This document shows, piece after piece, positions 32,011 through 41,074 of a DNA stretch of 64,000 bases. The number at the start of each line of letters is the position of its first letter. Position 1 is the stretch's first letter. The notes under the pieces are model-generated. The model did no database searches. It was given only the letters and a program-made list of their open reading frames with translations, and was not told the origin of the DNA. This DNA comes from Actinomadura madurae (GTDB taxonomy: Bacteria > Actinomycetota > Actinomycetes > Streptosporangiales > Streptosporangiaceae): contig NZ_FOVH01000019.1 in assembly GCF_900115095.1 (NCBI RefSeq), forward strand, positions 124,001 through 188,000. Direction: 5' to 3'. Made by a program: the position numbers and the translations under genes.

Positions 32011-33273
32011 ATGGAGGACGTCGTCGTGGTGGGGGCCGGTCCCACCGGGTTGTGGCTCGCCGGGGAACTGCGGCTCGGCGGGGCATCCGTCACGGTTCTG
32101 GAGACCAGGCGGGAGCGCGACCCCAATTCCAAGGCGCTCACGATCCATCCGCGCACGATCGAGATCTTCGACTGCCGCGGCGTCGCGGAACCGTTCCTGG
32201 CGGAGGGCCTGCGCATCCCGAACGGCCATTTCGCCGGGCTGCCGGACCGGATGGACTTCTCCGTCCTGGACACGCCGTACCCGTTCACCCTCGCGCTGGT
32301 CCAGGCCCGCACGGAGGAGCTGCTCGAAGCGCGCGCCCGCCGGATGGGCGCGACCATCCGCCGCGGTCGCCGGGTCACCGGCCTGGCGCCCGACGGTGTC
32401 GCGCTGGCGGACGGAGAGGTCGTCCCGGCTCGCTACGTGGTCGGCTGCGACGGAGTCCGCAGCACCGTCCGGGAGGCTGCGGGCATCGACTTCCCCGGCA
32501 CCGACGCCACGACCTGGGGATGGCTCGGCGACGTGGTGCTCGGCGCGCCTCCGGAACGCGGCTTCGCGCAGGTCTCCGGCGCGGACGGCGGCCTCATGGT
32601 CGTGCCGCTGCCCGGCGGGATCCACCGCCTCGTCGGCGGGGACCCCCGCACCAACCGGCCCGAATGGCCCGGCGAGCTCACTCTCGACGAGCTGCGGTCG
32701 ACGGTCCGGCGGATCGCGGGCACCGACTTCGGCATGCGCGACCCGGTCTGGCTGTCGCGCTTCGGCAACGCGACCCGGCAGGCCGCGACCTACCGCAAGG
32801 GCACCGTGCTGCTGGCCGGAGACGCCGCCCACATGCACTTCCCGACCGGCGGCGTCGGCATGAACGCCGGCATCCAGGACGCCCACAACCTCGGCTGGAA
32901 GCTCGCCGCCGTCGGCACCGGCCGTGCGGACGAGGCGCTGCTCGACACCTACCACGAGGAACGCCACCCCGCCGGCGCGGACCTCCTCGAACACACCCGC
33001 GCCCAGACCGCGCTGATGACGACCTACTCTCCCGAAGGACTGGCACTGCGGGCGGTGCTGAGCGGCCTGATCACCACGGCGCCGGACATGTCCCGGGAAC
33101 TCGCCGAACGCCTCTCCGGACTCAGCGTCGCCCACGCGACCGGCAAACGCGTCCGCAACCTACGGCTGCCGGACGGCCGCACCCTCTTCGAGGCCCTGCG
33201 CGCGGGAGCCCACGTCCAGACCGAAGCGGGCCGGGTCCGCCCGGACGGCCATCTGGCGCCGGCGGTCCCGTGA
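32011..33273 (+). CDS. FAD-dependent aromatic monooxygenase (PHBH-fold), shortened C-terminus
   Basis: 420 residues from ATG 32011 (GGGAGG upstream). FAD/NADPH motifs are complete: VVVVGAGPTGLWLAGEL (GxGxxG), the DG motif VVGCDGVRSTVREAAG and the GD motif GTVLLAGDAAHMHFPTGGVGMNAGIQDAHNLGWKLA. These are group A hydroxylases acting on aromatic substrates such as polyketides or rifamycins (Rox-like). The usual C-terminal thioredoxin-like part is missing: after RLPDGRTLFEALRAG the protein jumps to AGRVRPDGHLAPAVP, which resembles the normal extreme C-terminus (VRPDGHVAW). An internal deletion of some tens of residues is likely. Controlled by the divergent TetR through two palindromes. Confidence 0.9.
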   Translation: MEDVVVVGAGPTGLWLAGELRLGGASVTVLETRRERDPNSKALTIHPRTIEIFDCRGVAEPFLAEGLRIPNGHFAGLPDRMDFSVLDTPYPFTLALVQARTEELLEARARRMGATIRRGRRVTGLAPDGVALADGEVVPARYVVGCDGVRSTVREAAGIDFPGTDATTWGWLGDVVLGAPPERGFAQVSGADGGLMVVPLPGGIHRLVGGDPRTNRPEWPGELTLDELRSTVRRIAGTDFGMRDPVWLSRFGNATRQAATYRKGTVLLAGDAAHMHFPTGGVGMNAGIQDAHNLGWKLAAVGTGRADEALLDTYHEERHPAGADLLEHTRAQTALMTTYSPEGLALRAVLSGLITTAPDMSRELAERLSGLSVAHATGKRVRNLRLPDGRTLFEALRAGAHVQTEAGRVRPDGHLAPAVP

Positions 33274-33281
33274 CGACCGCG

Positions 33282-35144
33282 TCAGCCGATCGGCGACTGT
33301 GATGCCGGGTCGTGCCGGGCGGCGGGCACGGTGTCGGGGGTGGCGTCCTCGGTGAGGAAGCCGCCCGACTGGTGGTGCCAGAGGCTGGCGTACGGGCCCT
33401 TGGCCTGGAGGAGTTCCCGGTGGGAGCCGTCCTCAAGGACGCGGCCGCGGTCGAGGACGATCAGGCGGTCCATGCGGACTACCGTGCTCAGGCGGTGGGC
33501 GACGACCAGCGCGGTGCGGTCGCGCATCAGGCGCCACAGCGCCTCCTGGACGAGCAGCTCGCTCTCGGAGTCCAGGGCGCTGGTCGCCTCGTCGAGCAGC
33601 AGGATCGGGGCGTCCCGCAGGATGGCGCGGGCGAGCGCGACGCGCTGCCGCTGGCCGCCGGAGAGCTTGACGCCCCGCTCGCCGACCAGCGTGTCGAACC
33701 CGTCCGGGAGGCTCTCGACGAACTCGGTGACGTGCGCCGCCCGCGCGGCCTCGAAGACCTCGGCCTCGGTGGCGGCCGGGCGGGCGAACGCGATGTTGTC
33801 GCGCACCGACCGGTGGAACATCGCGGGTTCCTGCGGGACGTAGGCGATCAGGTCGCGCAGGTCGCTCTGGCGCAGCCGCGCGATGTCCTGGCCGCCGACG
33901 AGGATCCTGCCGCCGTCGACGTCCATGAGGCGCAGCAGCAGCCGGGTGAGGGTGGTCTTGCCGCCGCCGGACCGGCCCACCAGGCCGATCTTGGCGCCGC
34001 TCGGGATGTCGAGGTCCAGCCGGTCGAACAGGGGCGGGCCGTCGCCGTGGGCGAAGAGCACCCGCTCGAAGCGGACCGACGCGTCGGCCGGACGCGACGG
34101 GAGCGGATCGGGCGGGTCGACGACGGTCGGCGGCGTCAGGAGCAGCTCGGTGAACTGCGCGGCCTCGGTCAGCGTGCTCTCCAGCCGCCGGTACACCTGG
34201 TTGAACTCGAACATGATCCGGGTCGCGTTGGTGTAGTAGGAGAACGTCACCACGATGGCCTCCACCCCGAGCCCGCCGCGCAGCGTCACCGCGACGAGCA
34301 GCCCCAGGGCGCCGGTCAGGATCGACATCGGGGCGACGACCATGTCGACCCGCAGGTTGCCGTAGTCCCAGGAGCGCAGCGACAGGCGGTGCTGCTCGGC
34401 GGCCCGGCCGCGGAACTCGGCGGCCTCCCGGCGCTCGGCGGCGAACGCCCGCACCGTCTCCATGTTGGTCATCACGTCGGCGACGTGGCCGGACACGCGC
34501 ACCTTGGCCGCCTCGCGCGCGTCCACCAGCGCCTGGCGGCGGCGGATGAGCGGGGACGCGACCAGGCCCGTGAGGACGATCAGTCCCACGAGGACGATGA
34601 CCAGAAGCGGGTGGTACCGCCACAGGATCACCGAGGCGAACGACAACGGGATCACGTTGGCCATGACCGAGAACGTGAGGGTGTCGGCGAAGTGTTCGAA
34701 CCCGCCGGAGAAACTGAGGATCCGTTTCGTCAGTGAACCGGCGAAGTTGTCATGGAAAAAGGCGGCGTCCTTGGCGAGCAACTCGTCCATGCCGGCGATG
34801 CCGAGCCATTCGATGCCCCGGCCGTTCGTCCGGTTGAGGTAGTGGAGCCCCACGCGCCACAGCGCCTCGCCCGCCAGGCCCAGCCCGGCGAAGCCGAGGA
34901 CGAAGGGCAGGAGCGCGGCGAGGTCGCCTTTCCCGCCGCCGGCGAGATGTCCCACCAGAGCCGCCACCACCAGCGGCGACACGTAGAACAGGCTGATGTT
35001 CCCGAGCGATGGGAAAAGCAGGGCGGGAAGCGAGATCCGCCACTGGCGGCGCAGCTCATCGCAGTAATAGCGCAGGGCCAGCAGAACCGCTCGTCGCCGG
35101 GTCGACTGGCCGTCCTTGGAGGAGCCCACTCGTAATCCCAGCAC
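33282..35144 (-). CDS. ABC exporter (TMD-NBD half-transporter)
   Basis: 620 residues. N-terminal six-helix type IV membrane domain (to ~residue 330), then the nucleotide-binding domain: Walker A GRSGGGKTT, Q-loop YVPQEPAMF, signature LSGGQRQR, Walker B ILLLDEATSALD and H-loop VAHRLSTV. A single fused half-transporter probably works as a homodimer exporting a drug, lipid or peptide. The gene is preceded by a short Lys/Arg-rich N-terminus; the GTG start at 35144 has no clear ribosome site and could be later. Its position between a TetR/monooxygenase and a TetR/efflux pair suggests a detoxification cluster. Confidence 0.92.
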   Translation of the reverse strand: MLGLRVGSSKDGQSTRRRAVLLALRYYCDELRRQWRISLPALLFPSLGNISLFYVSPLVVAALVGHLAGGGKGDLAALLPFVLGFAGLGLAGEALWRVGLHYLNRTNGRGIEWLGIAGMDELLAKDAAFFHDNFAGSLTKRILSFSGGFEHFADTLTFSVMANVIPLSFASVILWRYHPLLVIVLVGLIVLTGLVASPLIRRRQALVDAREAAKVRVSGHVADVMTNMETVRAFAAERREAAEFRGRAAEQHRLSLRSWDYGNLRVDMVVAPMSILTGALGLLVAVTLRGGLGVEAIVVTFSYYTNATRIMFEFNQVYRRLESTLTEAAQFTELLLTPPTVVDPPDPLPSRPADASVRFERVLFAHGDGPPLFDRLDLDIPSGAKIGLVGRSGGGKTTLTRLLLRLMDVDGGRILVGGQDIARLRQSDLRDLIAYVPQEPAMFHRSVRDNIAFARPAATEAEVFEAARAAHVTEFVESLPDGFDTLVGERGVKLSGGQRQRVALARAILRDAPILLLDEATSALDSESELLVQEALWRLMRDRTALVVAHRLSTVVRMDRLIVLDRGRVLEDGSHRELLQAKGPYASLWHHQSGGFLTEDATPDTVPAARHDPASQSPIG

Positions 35145-35260
35145 AGCCGCCCACCCCTCTACACCGCCGCCCTTCCATGCTGCCCGAGGTCACCGAGATC
35201 AGGCGAATGCTTTTTCGGCGGCGGGGGCAGACTGCGGTTTTGGTCCGGGAATTTCACGAT

Positions 35261-35303
35261 AAAACCCCTGCCCTGCCGCCCGAGGGAGGCGGCAGAGCAG
35301 GGG
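35261..35303 (-). terminator. Terminator for the TetR gene (minus strand)
   Basis: 16-bp stem with one mismatch (CCCCTGCCCTGCCGCC / GGCGGCAGAGCAGGGG, 7-nt loop), followed on the minus strand by TTTTATCG. It lies 82 nt past the TetR stop and upstream of the ABC exporter start, so it separates these two minus-strand genes. Confidence 0.75.
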
Positions 35304-35384
35304 CCGACCGCGCTTTCGCGGAGAGGTGGCCGGCCCAACGGAAATGGGGCGCGACGTACCCTGCCCGGCGCGGGGCGTGGGCGC

Positions 35385-35939
35385 CTAGTCGTCCGGGATG
35401 AGGCCGAGGGCGACGTCGAGCGCGGCGGCTTGGAGCTCGTCCTCGTCGGTGACCGTGTCGCGCATGGCGAAGTGCGCCATGTGCAGGGTGAAGATGGACA
35501 GGCGGGCGCGGATCTGGTCGGGCAGGCTCGCCTCCTCGTCGGCCAGGAACGTGGCGAACGACTGCATGAGCGTGCGCAGGTTCGCGCTGCCCTTCAGATC
35601 CCGTATGGCGGGTTCGTTCTGCTGCATGAAGTGGATCATCTCCCGGCCGGGCCCCTGGAAGATCTCGGCGTAGCGGCGCACGAACTCCCGCCGGGACGCC
35701 GGAGTCGCCTCCTGCCCGCGGGACCACTCCAGCAGCTCCTCGGCCTCGGCGTGGAAGTCCTCGAAGAGGCTGGCGACGATGTCCTCTTTGGTCTTGAAGT
35801 GGTAGTACAGCGCCGCCTTGGTCACCTCAAGGCGTTCGGCGATCTCGCGGAGCGAGGTCTTCTCGTAGCCCTGCTCGGCGAACAGCTCCAGCGCCACCTT
35901 GCGGATCTGCTCGCGGGTGTCGCTTCGACGGCGGGTCAT
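35385..35939 (-). CDS. TetR-family repressor of the adjacent DHA2 efflux gene
   Basis: 184 residues. Very clear HTH: DTREQIRKVALELFAEQGYEKTSLREIAERLEVTKAALYYHFKTKEDIVASLFEDF. The ligand domain is helical with MIHFMQQNEPAIRDLKGS. Divergent from the MFS efflux gene at 36037, with a 97-bp spacer full of inverted repeats (35970-36026), so it likely represses the pump and itself until a toxic ligand binds. The C-terminus ends in acidic residues. A terminator follows its 3' end. Confidence 0.93.
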   Translation of the reverse strand: MTRRRSDTREQIRKVALELFAEQGYEKTSLREIAERLEVTKAALYYHFKTKEDIVASLFEDFHAEAEELLEWSRGQEATPASRREFVRRYAEIFQGPGREMIHFMQQNEPAIRDLKGSANLRTLMQSFATFLADEEASLPDQIRARLSIFTLHMAHFAMRDTVTDEDELQAAALDVALGLIPDD

Positions 35940-35969
35940 CGCGTCCTCCCTCTAACTTACTTGACGCCC

Positions 35970-36026
35970 GGCTAGTTCTGAGCTTACCGTACGGCAGGTA
36001 AGCAAACTAGCCGGACGGCAGGTAAG
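35970..36026. promoter_or_regulatory. Nested inverted and direct repeats, TetR operator region
   Basis: Outer inverted repeat GGCTAGTT (35970-35977) / AACTAGCC (36005-36012). Inner CTTACC (35983) / GGTAAG (35997-36002). Direct repeats ACGGCAGGTAAG at 35991-36002 and 36015-36026, 24 bp apart. The last copy ends 10 nt before the MFS start codon. This density of symmetry in the only divergent promoter implies one or two operator sites. Confidence 0.7.
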
Positions 36027-36036
36027 TGAGGACGCG

Positions 36037-37617
36037 ATGAGTACGACCCCCACGGAGAGCCCGGTGACGGCGCCCTCCCAGAGCAAACGCCAGATCTACA
36101 TCGTGATGAGCGGGCTGATGATCGGGATGCTGCTCGCCATGCTGGACAACATGGTGGTCGGCACCGCGATGCCCACCATCGTCGGCGAGCTGGGCGGCCT
36201 GGCGCACCTGTCGTGGGTGGTCACCGCCTACACGCTGGCCACCGCCGCGGCGACGCCGATCTGGGGCAAGCTCGGTGACATCTACGGCCGCAAGGGCATG
36301 TTCATGGCCGCGGTCGTGCTGTTCCTGATCGGGTCGGCGCTCGCCGGCATGGCGCACAGCATGACGCAGCTGATCGCCTTCCGCGGCGTCCAGGGGTTGG
36401 GCGCGGGCGGGCTGATGGTCGGTGCGATGGCCATCATCGGCGACCTGGTCCCGCCCCGGGAGCGCGGCCGCTACCAGGGGCTGATGGCCGCGGTCATGCC
36501 GCTGGCCTTCATCGGAGGCCCGCTGCTCGGCGGCCTGGTCACCGACCACCTCAGCTGGCGGTGGGCCTTCTACATCAACCTGCCGCTGGGCGCCCTCGCC
36601 CTGGTCGTCACCGGGCTGACCATGCACCTGCCCAAGCGTCCCCGCGGCACGTCCCGCATCGACTTCGTCGGCGCGGCCCTGCTGACCGCCGGCATCGTCT
36701 GCCTCTCGCTGATGACCAGCTGGGGCGGCACCGAGTACGCCTGGTCCTCCGCCACCGTCATCGGCCTGGGCATCGGCGCCGCCGTCCTGCTGCCCCTGTT
36801 CGTGCTGTGGGAGCTGCGCACCGACTCCCCGATCCTGCCGATGAGCCTGTTCCGCAGCCGCAACTTCACGCTGGCCTCGGTGCTGGGCTTCCTGGTCGGC
36901 TTCGCGATGTTCGGCGCGGTGACCTTCCTGCCGCAGTTCCAGCAGCTCGTGCAGGGCGCCTCGGCCACCAACAGCGGCCTGCTCCTGCTGCCGCTGATGA
37001 TGGGCATGCTCGTCACCACCATGGCCGTCGGCCAGCTGGTGACCCGTACCGGGCGCTACCGCGTCTTCCCCATCGTGGGCGGGGTGTTCATGACCGCGGG
37101 CATGCTCCTGCTGGCCCAGCTCACCGTGGACTCCACCCGCCTCACCACCGGCCTGTTCATGCTCGTGCTCGGCGCCGGACTGGGCTTCCTGATGCAGAAC
37201 ACGATGCTCATCGCCCAGAACAGCGTCGAGATGAAGGACATGGGCGCCGCCAGCGGCGCGGCCACCCTGTTCCGCACGATCGGCGGCTCGCTCGGCGTGT
37301 CGATCCTCGGCGCGGTCTACAGCAACCAGCTGACCGGCGCGCTGACCGACCGGCTGGGCGAGCAGGCCGGACGGTCGCTCTCCGGCGGCGGCGGACAGCT
37401 CACCCCGGCCCTGCTCAAGCAGATGCCGGCCAACGTCCGTGACGCCGTGGAGCACGCGGTCGCCTCCGGCGTCCACAACGTCTTCCTCTGGGCGGGCGCG
37501 TTCACCCTGCTGGCCATCGTCGCCGCCTGGTTCATCCGCGAGACCCCCCTCCGCGGCGCCCCGACCGACCAGCCCACCCCCAAGGACCAGGAGCTCTCCG
37601 AACCCGCGATCGTCTGA
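36037..37617 (+). CDS. DHA2-family (EmrB/QacA) 14-TM drug efflux transporter
   Basis: 526 residues with 14 hydrophobic segments. Motif A GKLGDIYGRKGMF after TM2, motif C-like MPLAFIGGPLLGGLVTDHLSWRWAFYINLPLG (antiporter motif with the downstream W-R-W-x-F-x-I-N-x-P signature of DHA2) and TM1 motif D1 AMLDNMVVGTAMPTI with the membrane Asp of drug/H+ antiporters. Expected to export lipophilic or cationic antibiotics using the proton gradient. Divergent from its TetR repressor; single gene with a strong terminator 15 nt after the stop. Confidence 0.96.
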   Translation: MSTTPTESPVTAPSQSKRQIYIVMSGLMIGMLLAMLDNMVVGTAMPTIVGELGGLAHLSWVVTAYTLATAAATPIWGKLGDIYGRKGMFMAAVVLFLIGSALAGMAHSMTQLIAFRGVQGLGAGGLMVGAMAIIGDLVPPRERGRYQGLMAAVMPLAFIGGPLLGGLVTDHLSWRWAFYINLPLGALALVVTGLTMHLPKRPRGTSRIDFVGAALLTAGIVCLSLMTSWGGTEYAWSSATVIGLGIGAAVLLPLFVLWELRTDSPILPMSLFRSRNFTLASVLGFLVGFAMFGAVTFLPQFQQLVQGASATNSGLLLLPLMMGMLVTTMAVGQLVTRTGRYRVFPIVGGVFMTAGMLLLAQLTVDSTRLTTGLFMLVLGAGLGFLMQNTMLIAQNSVEMKDMGAASGAATLFRTIGGSLGVSILGAVYSNQLTGALTDRLGEQAGRSLSGGGGQLTPALLKQMPANVRDAVEHAVASGVHNVFLWAGAFTLLAIVAAWFIRETPLRGAPTDQPTPKDQELSEPAIV

Positions 37618-37631
37618 CCGGCAACCCGCCA

Positions 37632-37660
37632 GGGGCCGCCCTCACCCAGAGGACGGCCCC
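37632..37660 (+). terminator. Terminator shared by convergent efflux and reductase genes
   Basis: GGGGCCGCCCTC / GAGGACGGCCCC stem (12 bp, one mismatch) with a 7-nt loop, 15 nt after the efflux stop and immediately before the convergent stop at 37661. Confidence 0.75.
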
Positions 37661-38254
37661 TCACGCGGTCGGTCGGCGGCGCACGCGGTAGCGCAGGTGG
37701 AGCACCCGGTCGCCCCGGATCACCACGTCGGGATCCTCCAGCAGGTGCTGCGCGTCGACCGGCCCGAAGTAGCGCTTGCCGGACCCGAGCACCACGGGCG
37801 CGACCTCCATGGCGACCTCGTCGACGAGCCCCGCGGCCAGCATCTGGCCGCCGACGTCGCCGGCGGCGACCTCGACCGTGCGGTCGCCCGCGAGCTTCCG
37901 CGCGGTGGCCATGGCGGCCTCGATGCCGTCGACGAAGTGGAACGGCGCGTCAGCGTTCCATCCCTCGGGCGCCGGCCGGTGCGACACGACCACGACGTGG
38001 TCGACCCCGGCCGGGGGCGTGCCGCCCCAGCCGTCCGTGAGGTCGAAGACGCGGCGGCCGGCGATCGTCACCCCGATCTCGTCCCAGTACGCCCGGACGT
38101 AGTCGTGGGACGCCTGCGTCACCTTCACGACCTCGGCGTCGTCCAACGGGACGTCACCGCTGGACATCCAGTCGAACAGCGGCCCGACCTGGTCGTCGCC
38201 GTCCGCGATGAAGCCGTCCACCGACACCGTGCCGTACATGACCACCTTGCCCAT
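37661..38254 (-). CDS. Dihydrofolate reductase-family (RibD C-terminal-like) protein
   Basis: 197 residues from ATG 38254, chosen for the GGAGGAGG site 7 nt upstream. GKVVMYGTVSVDGFIADGDDQVGPLFDW is the canonical N-terminus of the actinobacterial DHFR/RibD_C family; IAGRRVFDLTDGWGG and VAAGDVGGQMLAAGLVDEVAMEVAPVVLGSGKRYF complete it. These are NADPH-dependent reductases of mostly unknown substrate; they are not essential folate DHFRs. Convergent to the efflux gene. Monocistronic by context, 68 nt from the AraC gene stop upstream. Confidence 0.92.
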   Translation of the reverse strand: MGKVVMYGTVSVDGFIADGDDQVGPLFDWMSSGDVPLDDAEVVKVTQASHDYVRAYWDEIGVTIAGRRVFDLTDGWGGTPPAGVDHVVVVSHRPAPEGWNADAPFHFVDGIEAAMATARKLAGDRTVEVAAGDVGGQMLAAGLVDEVAMEVAPVVLGSGKRYFGPVDAQHLLEDPDVVIRGDRVLHLRYRVRRRPTA

Positions 38255-38322
38255 GGGCCACCTCCTCCGCTCGGGATGGTGCCCATCATGGCCCGGCGGG
38301 AGTCGCCGGCTCTTGTAAGGAA

Positions 38323-39162
38323 TCAAACGGCCGGGATCAGCCCGACGTCGAGCGCATGGCCGGGATGCTCGCGCAGGAACCGCCTCCGAGCCTCCACATA
38401 GCGGGTCGGCGTCAGGCCGGTGAAGGCCCGGAACTCGTGGCCGAAGTGCGCCTGGTCGAAGTATCCGGCGCGACCGGCGAGGTCGACCCAGTCGACCGGC
38501 CCGGCGGGGTCGATCGCGCGGAGGGCGGCGGCGAAGCGGTAGGTGCGGGCGAGCCGCTTCGGCGTGACGCCGATCAGCTCCTTGAACCGCCGCGCCAGGT
38601 GGGTGCTGCTGACACCGGCCGCCGCGCCCAGGTCGCCGATCATCACCGCTCCCGTGGCCGCCGCGATGACGCCGCTCGTGTGGCGGACCAGCCCCAGGCC
38701 GGCGGTCTCGCGGAGCCGGCGGAGCAGCTCGTCCTCAAGAAGGATCAGCATCTCGCGCGGCCCGGCCTCCGAGGCCAGCCGGTCCCGCAGCTCGGCCGTG
38801 CGGGCGCGGCCCCAGACCTGCTCCACCGTCACCGGACGGTCGCACAGCTCCGCCGCGGGCATCGGCAGGAAAGGTCCGAGTCCCCACGGCTTGAAGTGCA
38901 CGCCCACCGACCGCGTCCACGGCGGATAGCCGAACTCGGCGGCGCGGGTCGGCATGGTGACCACGCAGCCGTCGGCGTACTCGGCCGTCTCGGCCTCGCC
39001 GCCGGCACGGATGAGGAACGGTGGCCCGAGATTGAGGATGAGCACCGCCGAAGGCATCGGCGGCAGGGCCAGCCGAGAGTACGGCCGCGGGCCCTCCAGG
39101 TAGTAGAGATCGTCGATCAGCTCGTCCAGCGGCGATCGCGGCGCCCACGACACGTACTCCAC
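38323..39162 (-). CDS. AraC-family transcriptional regulator
   Basis: About 279 residues from GTG 39162 (alternative GTG 39153). The N-terminal DUF6597-like cupin sensor (PLDELIDDLYYLEGPRPYSRLALPPMPSAVLILNLG, VGVHFKPWGLGPFL) is followed by the double-HTH AraC domain: MIGDLGAAAGVSSTHLARRFKELIGVTPKRLARTYRF and AGYFDQAHFGHEFRAFTGLTPTRY. Regulated target is unknown; the DHFR-family gene lies just downstream on the same strand and may be it. Further in-frame upstream sequence is antisense to nothing known and is not included. Confidence 0.92.
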   Translation of the reverse strand: MEYVSWAPRSPLDELIDDLYYLEGPRPYSRLALPPMPSAVLILNLGPPFLIRAGGEAETAEYADGCVVTMPTRAAEFGYPPWTRSVGVHFKPWGLGPFLPMPAAELCDRPVTVEQVWGRARTAELRDRLASEAGPREMLILLEDELLRRLRETAGLGLVRHTSGVIAAATGAVMIGDLGAAAGVSSTHLARRFKELIGVTPKRLARTYRFAAALRAIDPAGPVDWVDLAGRAGYFDQAHFGHEFRAFTGLTPTRYVEARRRFLREHPGHALDVGLIPAV

Positions 39163-39389
39163 GCGTCCAAGTATCGCGCCGACGCGAGCCCTCGTAATGC
39201 CGTTGCCAGGGGTGGACGGCTGGATCAATGATCGTGCGATGGAGCTCGACTGGGGCTTTTCCGCCGGCTGTACGAAGGCCTGTTCGACCACCATGACGAC
39301 GTTGCCGGACGTGAGGGCTACCTGGGTGGCCAGCAACGGACGGTGGCCGTGCACGTAGCGACCCGCCACGGCGTCGGCGGGGTCGCGCG

Positions 39390-40250
39390 TCAGCCCGCGT
39401 TGTTGATCGTCGCTTCCACGTAGCTGTTCTCGGATTCGCCCCACTTGGCCAGGATCTTGGCGTAGGTGCCGTCGGCGATGATCGCCTTCAGGCCGGCCTG
39501 GAGCGCGCGGGCCAGCTCCATGTTGGACTTCGCGACCCCGAAGCCGTAGTGCGCGACCTTGCCGAACTTGCCGCCGGCTCTTTCGAGTCCGGGATTCTGC
39601 TTGAGCACGACCGCCGCGGTGGTGCTGTCGTTGAAGGCGAAATCGGCGCGCTGCGATCGGACGGCGAGCAGCGCGGCGGCGGCGGTGGGGAACTTCGACG
39701 CCCGGATCTTGTCGTTCGCGCAGTCCGCGGCATTGATCGCGTCGATGTCCAGGTCGAAGGTGCTGCCCTGGAGAACGGCCGCGGTCTTGCCGCACAGGGA
39801 CTTGGTGTCCGACAGCTGCTTCGGGTTTCCCTGCTGCACGAACAGAGCGCTGTAGACATTCAAGTAGTCGACGAATGTCAGGGTCTTCTGACGGTCCTTG
39901 GTGTCGTTGATGGCTCCCGCGACCACGTCGTAACGGCCCGAGGCGACGGCGATGAGCTCACCGGGGAACGCGGCGTTGGTGACCTCGACTTTCAGGCCGA
40001 GCTTCGCTCCCACGGCTTTGATCAGATCGATGTCGTTGCCCTCGGCGATGTTCCCCTGGCCTGACAGGAACGTCAGTGGCGGCTGTCCCGGGGCGGTGAC
40101 GACGGTGAGCACGCCCGACTTCTTGTTCTTGTCGGGAAGCGAGTCGGCGAACGCGGAAGCCGCTTTCTTGGTGTCGCCGGACGTGCCGCAACCGGTGAGC
40201 AGCGACGCGGCACAGGCGAGTGCGGTCACGGAGAGCATGAGCCTGTTCAT
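39390..40250 (-). CDS. Amino-acid ABC transporter substrate-binding lipoprotein
   Basis: 286 residues. Lipobox LLTGC at residue ~21 gives a lipid-anchored protein on the outer face of the membrane. SBP family 3 features: LTVVTAPGQPPLTFLS, GNDIDLIKAVGAKLGLKVEV, ELIAVASGRYDVVAGAINDTKDRQKTLTFVDYL and the C-terminal FGVAKSNMELARALQAGLKAIIADGTYAKILAKWG. Binds polar or charged amino acids. AGGAGG 7 nt before ATG 40250; 32 nt downstream of the ATPase gene, the last gene of a three-gene import operon (permease, ATPase, binding protein). Confidence 0.95.
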   Translation of the reverse strand: MNRLMLSVTALACAASLLTGCGTSGDTKKAASAFADSLPDKNKKSGVLTVVTAPGQPPLTFLSGQGNIAEGNDIDLIKAVGAKLGLKVEVTNAAFPGELIAVASGRYDVVAGAINDTKDRQKTLTFVDYLNVYSALFVQQGNPKQLSDTKSLCGKTAAVLQGSTFDLDIDAINAADCANDKIRASKFPTAAAALLAVRSQRADFAFNDSTTAAVVLKQNPGLERAGGKFGKVAHYGFGVAKSNMELARALQAGLKAIIADGTYAKILAKWGESENSYVEATINNAG

Positions 40251-40282
40251 GGTGTACCTCCTGGGTGCGAGCCGTGCGGGGA

Positions 40283-41074
40283 TCAGCCGATCCGGGAAAG
40301 GAAGCCGCGTACGCGCTCGTTGCGCGCGTTGTGCATGACGTCCTCGGGGGTTCCGGAGTCGATGACGAGCCCGTCGTCCATGAAGATCACGCGGTCGGCC
40401 GACTCCCGCGCGAACTGCATCTCGTGGGTGACGACGACCATGGTGGTGCCGTTGGCGGCGAGGTCCTTCATGACGAGCAGCACCTCTCCGACGAGCTCGG
40501 GGTCGAGTGCGGAGGTGGGCTCGTCGAAGAGCAGCACCGAAGGGGAGGTCGACAGTGCCCTGGCTATCGCCGCGCGCTGCTGCTGCCCTCCGGACAGCTG
40601 CCCCGGGTACTTGTGCACGTGGTCGCCGAGGCCGACGGCTTCCAGGTGGCGTACGGCGATCTTCTGTGCTTCGTCCTTGCTCTTCTTGTGCACACGACGT
40701 AGCGAGAGAGCACAGTTCTCGACCGCGGTCATGTGCGGGAAGAGATTGAACGACTGGAACACCATGCCGAAGAAATGGCGCTGCCCGGCCATCTGCCGTT
40801 CGGTGGCCGCCACGACCGTTCCCTTCCGGGAACGGACCGCGCCCATGCGATGGCCCTCGATCCGCACCGCACCCGAATCCGGCACTTCCAGGTAGGCCAG
40901 GCATCGCAGCAGCGTGCTCTTCCCCGACCCGGACGGCCCGATGAGGCACAGGGTCTGGCCCCTGTCGACCGAGAACGACACACCCTTGAGCACCTCGACC
41001 CCGCCGAAGGACTTGCGAAGATCGCGTGCCTCCATGACCGGGCCGGCCTCGTTCGCGTTCAATTCCTGGCTCAT
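40283..41074 (-). CDS. Amino-acid ABC transporter ATP-binding protein (GlnQ/HisP-like)
   Basis: 263 residues. Walker A GPSGSGKST, Q-loop MVFQSFNLFPHMT, signature LSGGQQQRAAIARAL, Walker B VLLFDEPTSALDPE and switch His VVTHEMQFA. These are the typical residues of PAAT-family importers. A ~15-residue segment (GAVRSRKGTVVAATERQMAG) before the Q-loop is slightly longer than in GlnQ. Its ATG overlaps the permease stop by 4 nt (ATGA), so translation is coupled. Confidence 0.95.
   Translation of the reverse strand: MSQELNANEAGPVMEARDLRKSFGGVEVLKGVSFSVDRGQTLCLIGPSGSGKSTLLRCLAYLEVPDSGAVRIEGHRMGAVRSRKGTVVAATERQMAGQRHFFGMVFQSFNLFPHMTAVENCALSLRRVHKKSKDEAQKIAVRHLEAVGLGDHVHKYPGQLSGGQQQRAAIARALSTSPSVLLFDEPTSALDPELVGEVLLVMKDLAANGTTMVVVTHEMQFARESADRVIFMDDGLVIDSGTPEDVMHNARNERVRGFLSRIG

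Noticed and set aside
36007..37476. Minus-strand frame opposite the DHA2 transporter
   Set aside because: Repetitive His/Gln/Gly/Asp-rich reading typical of the antisense of a membrane protein.
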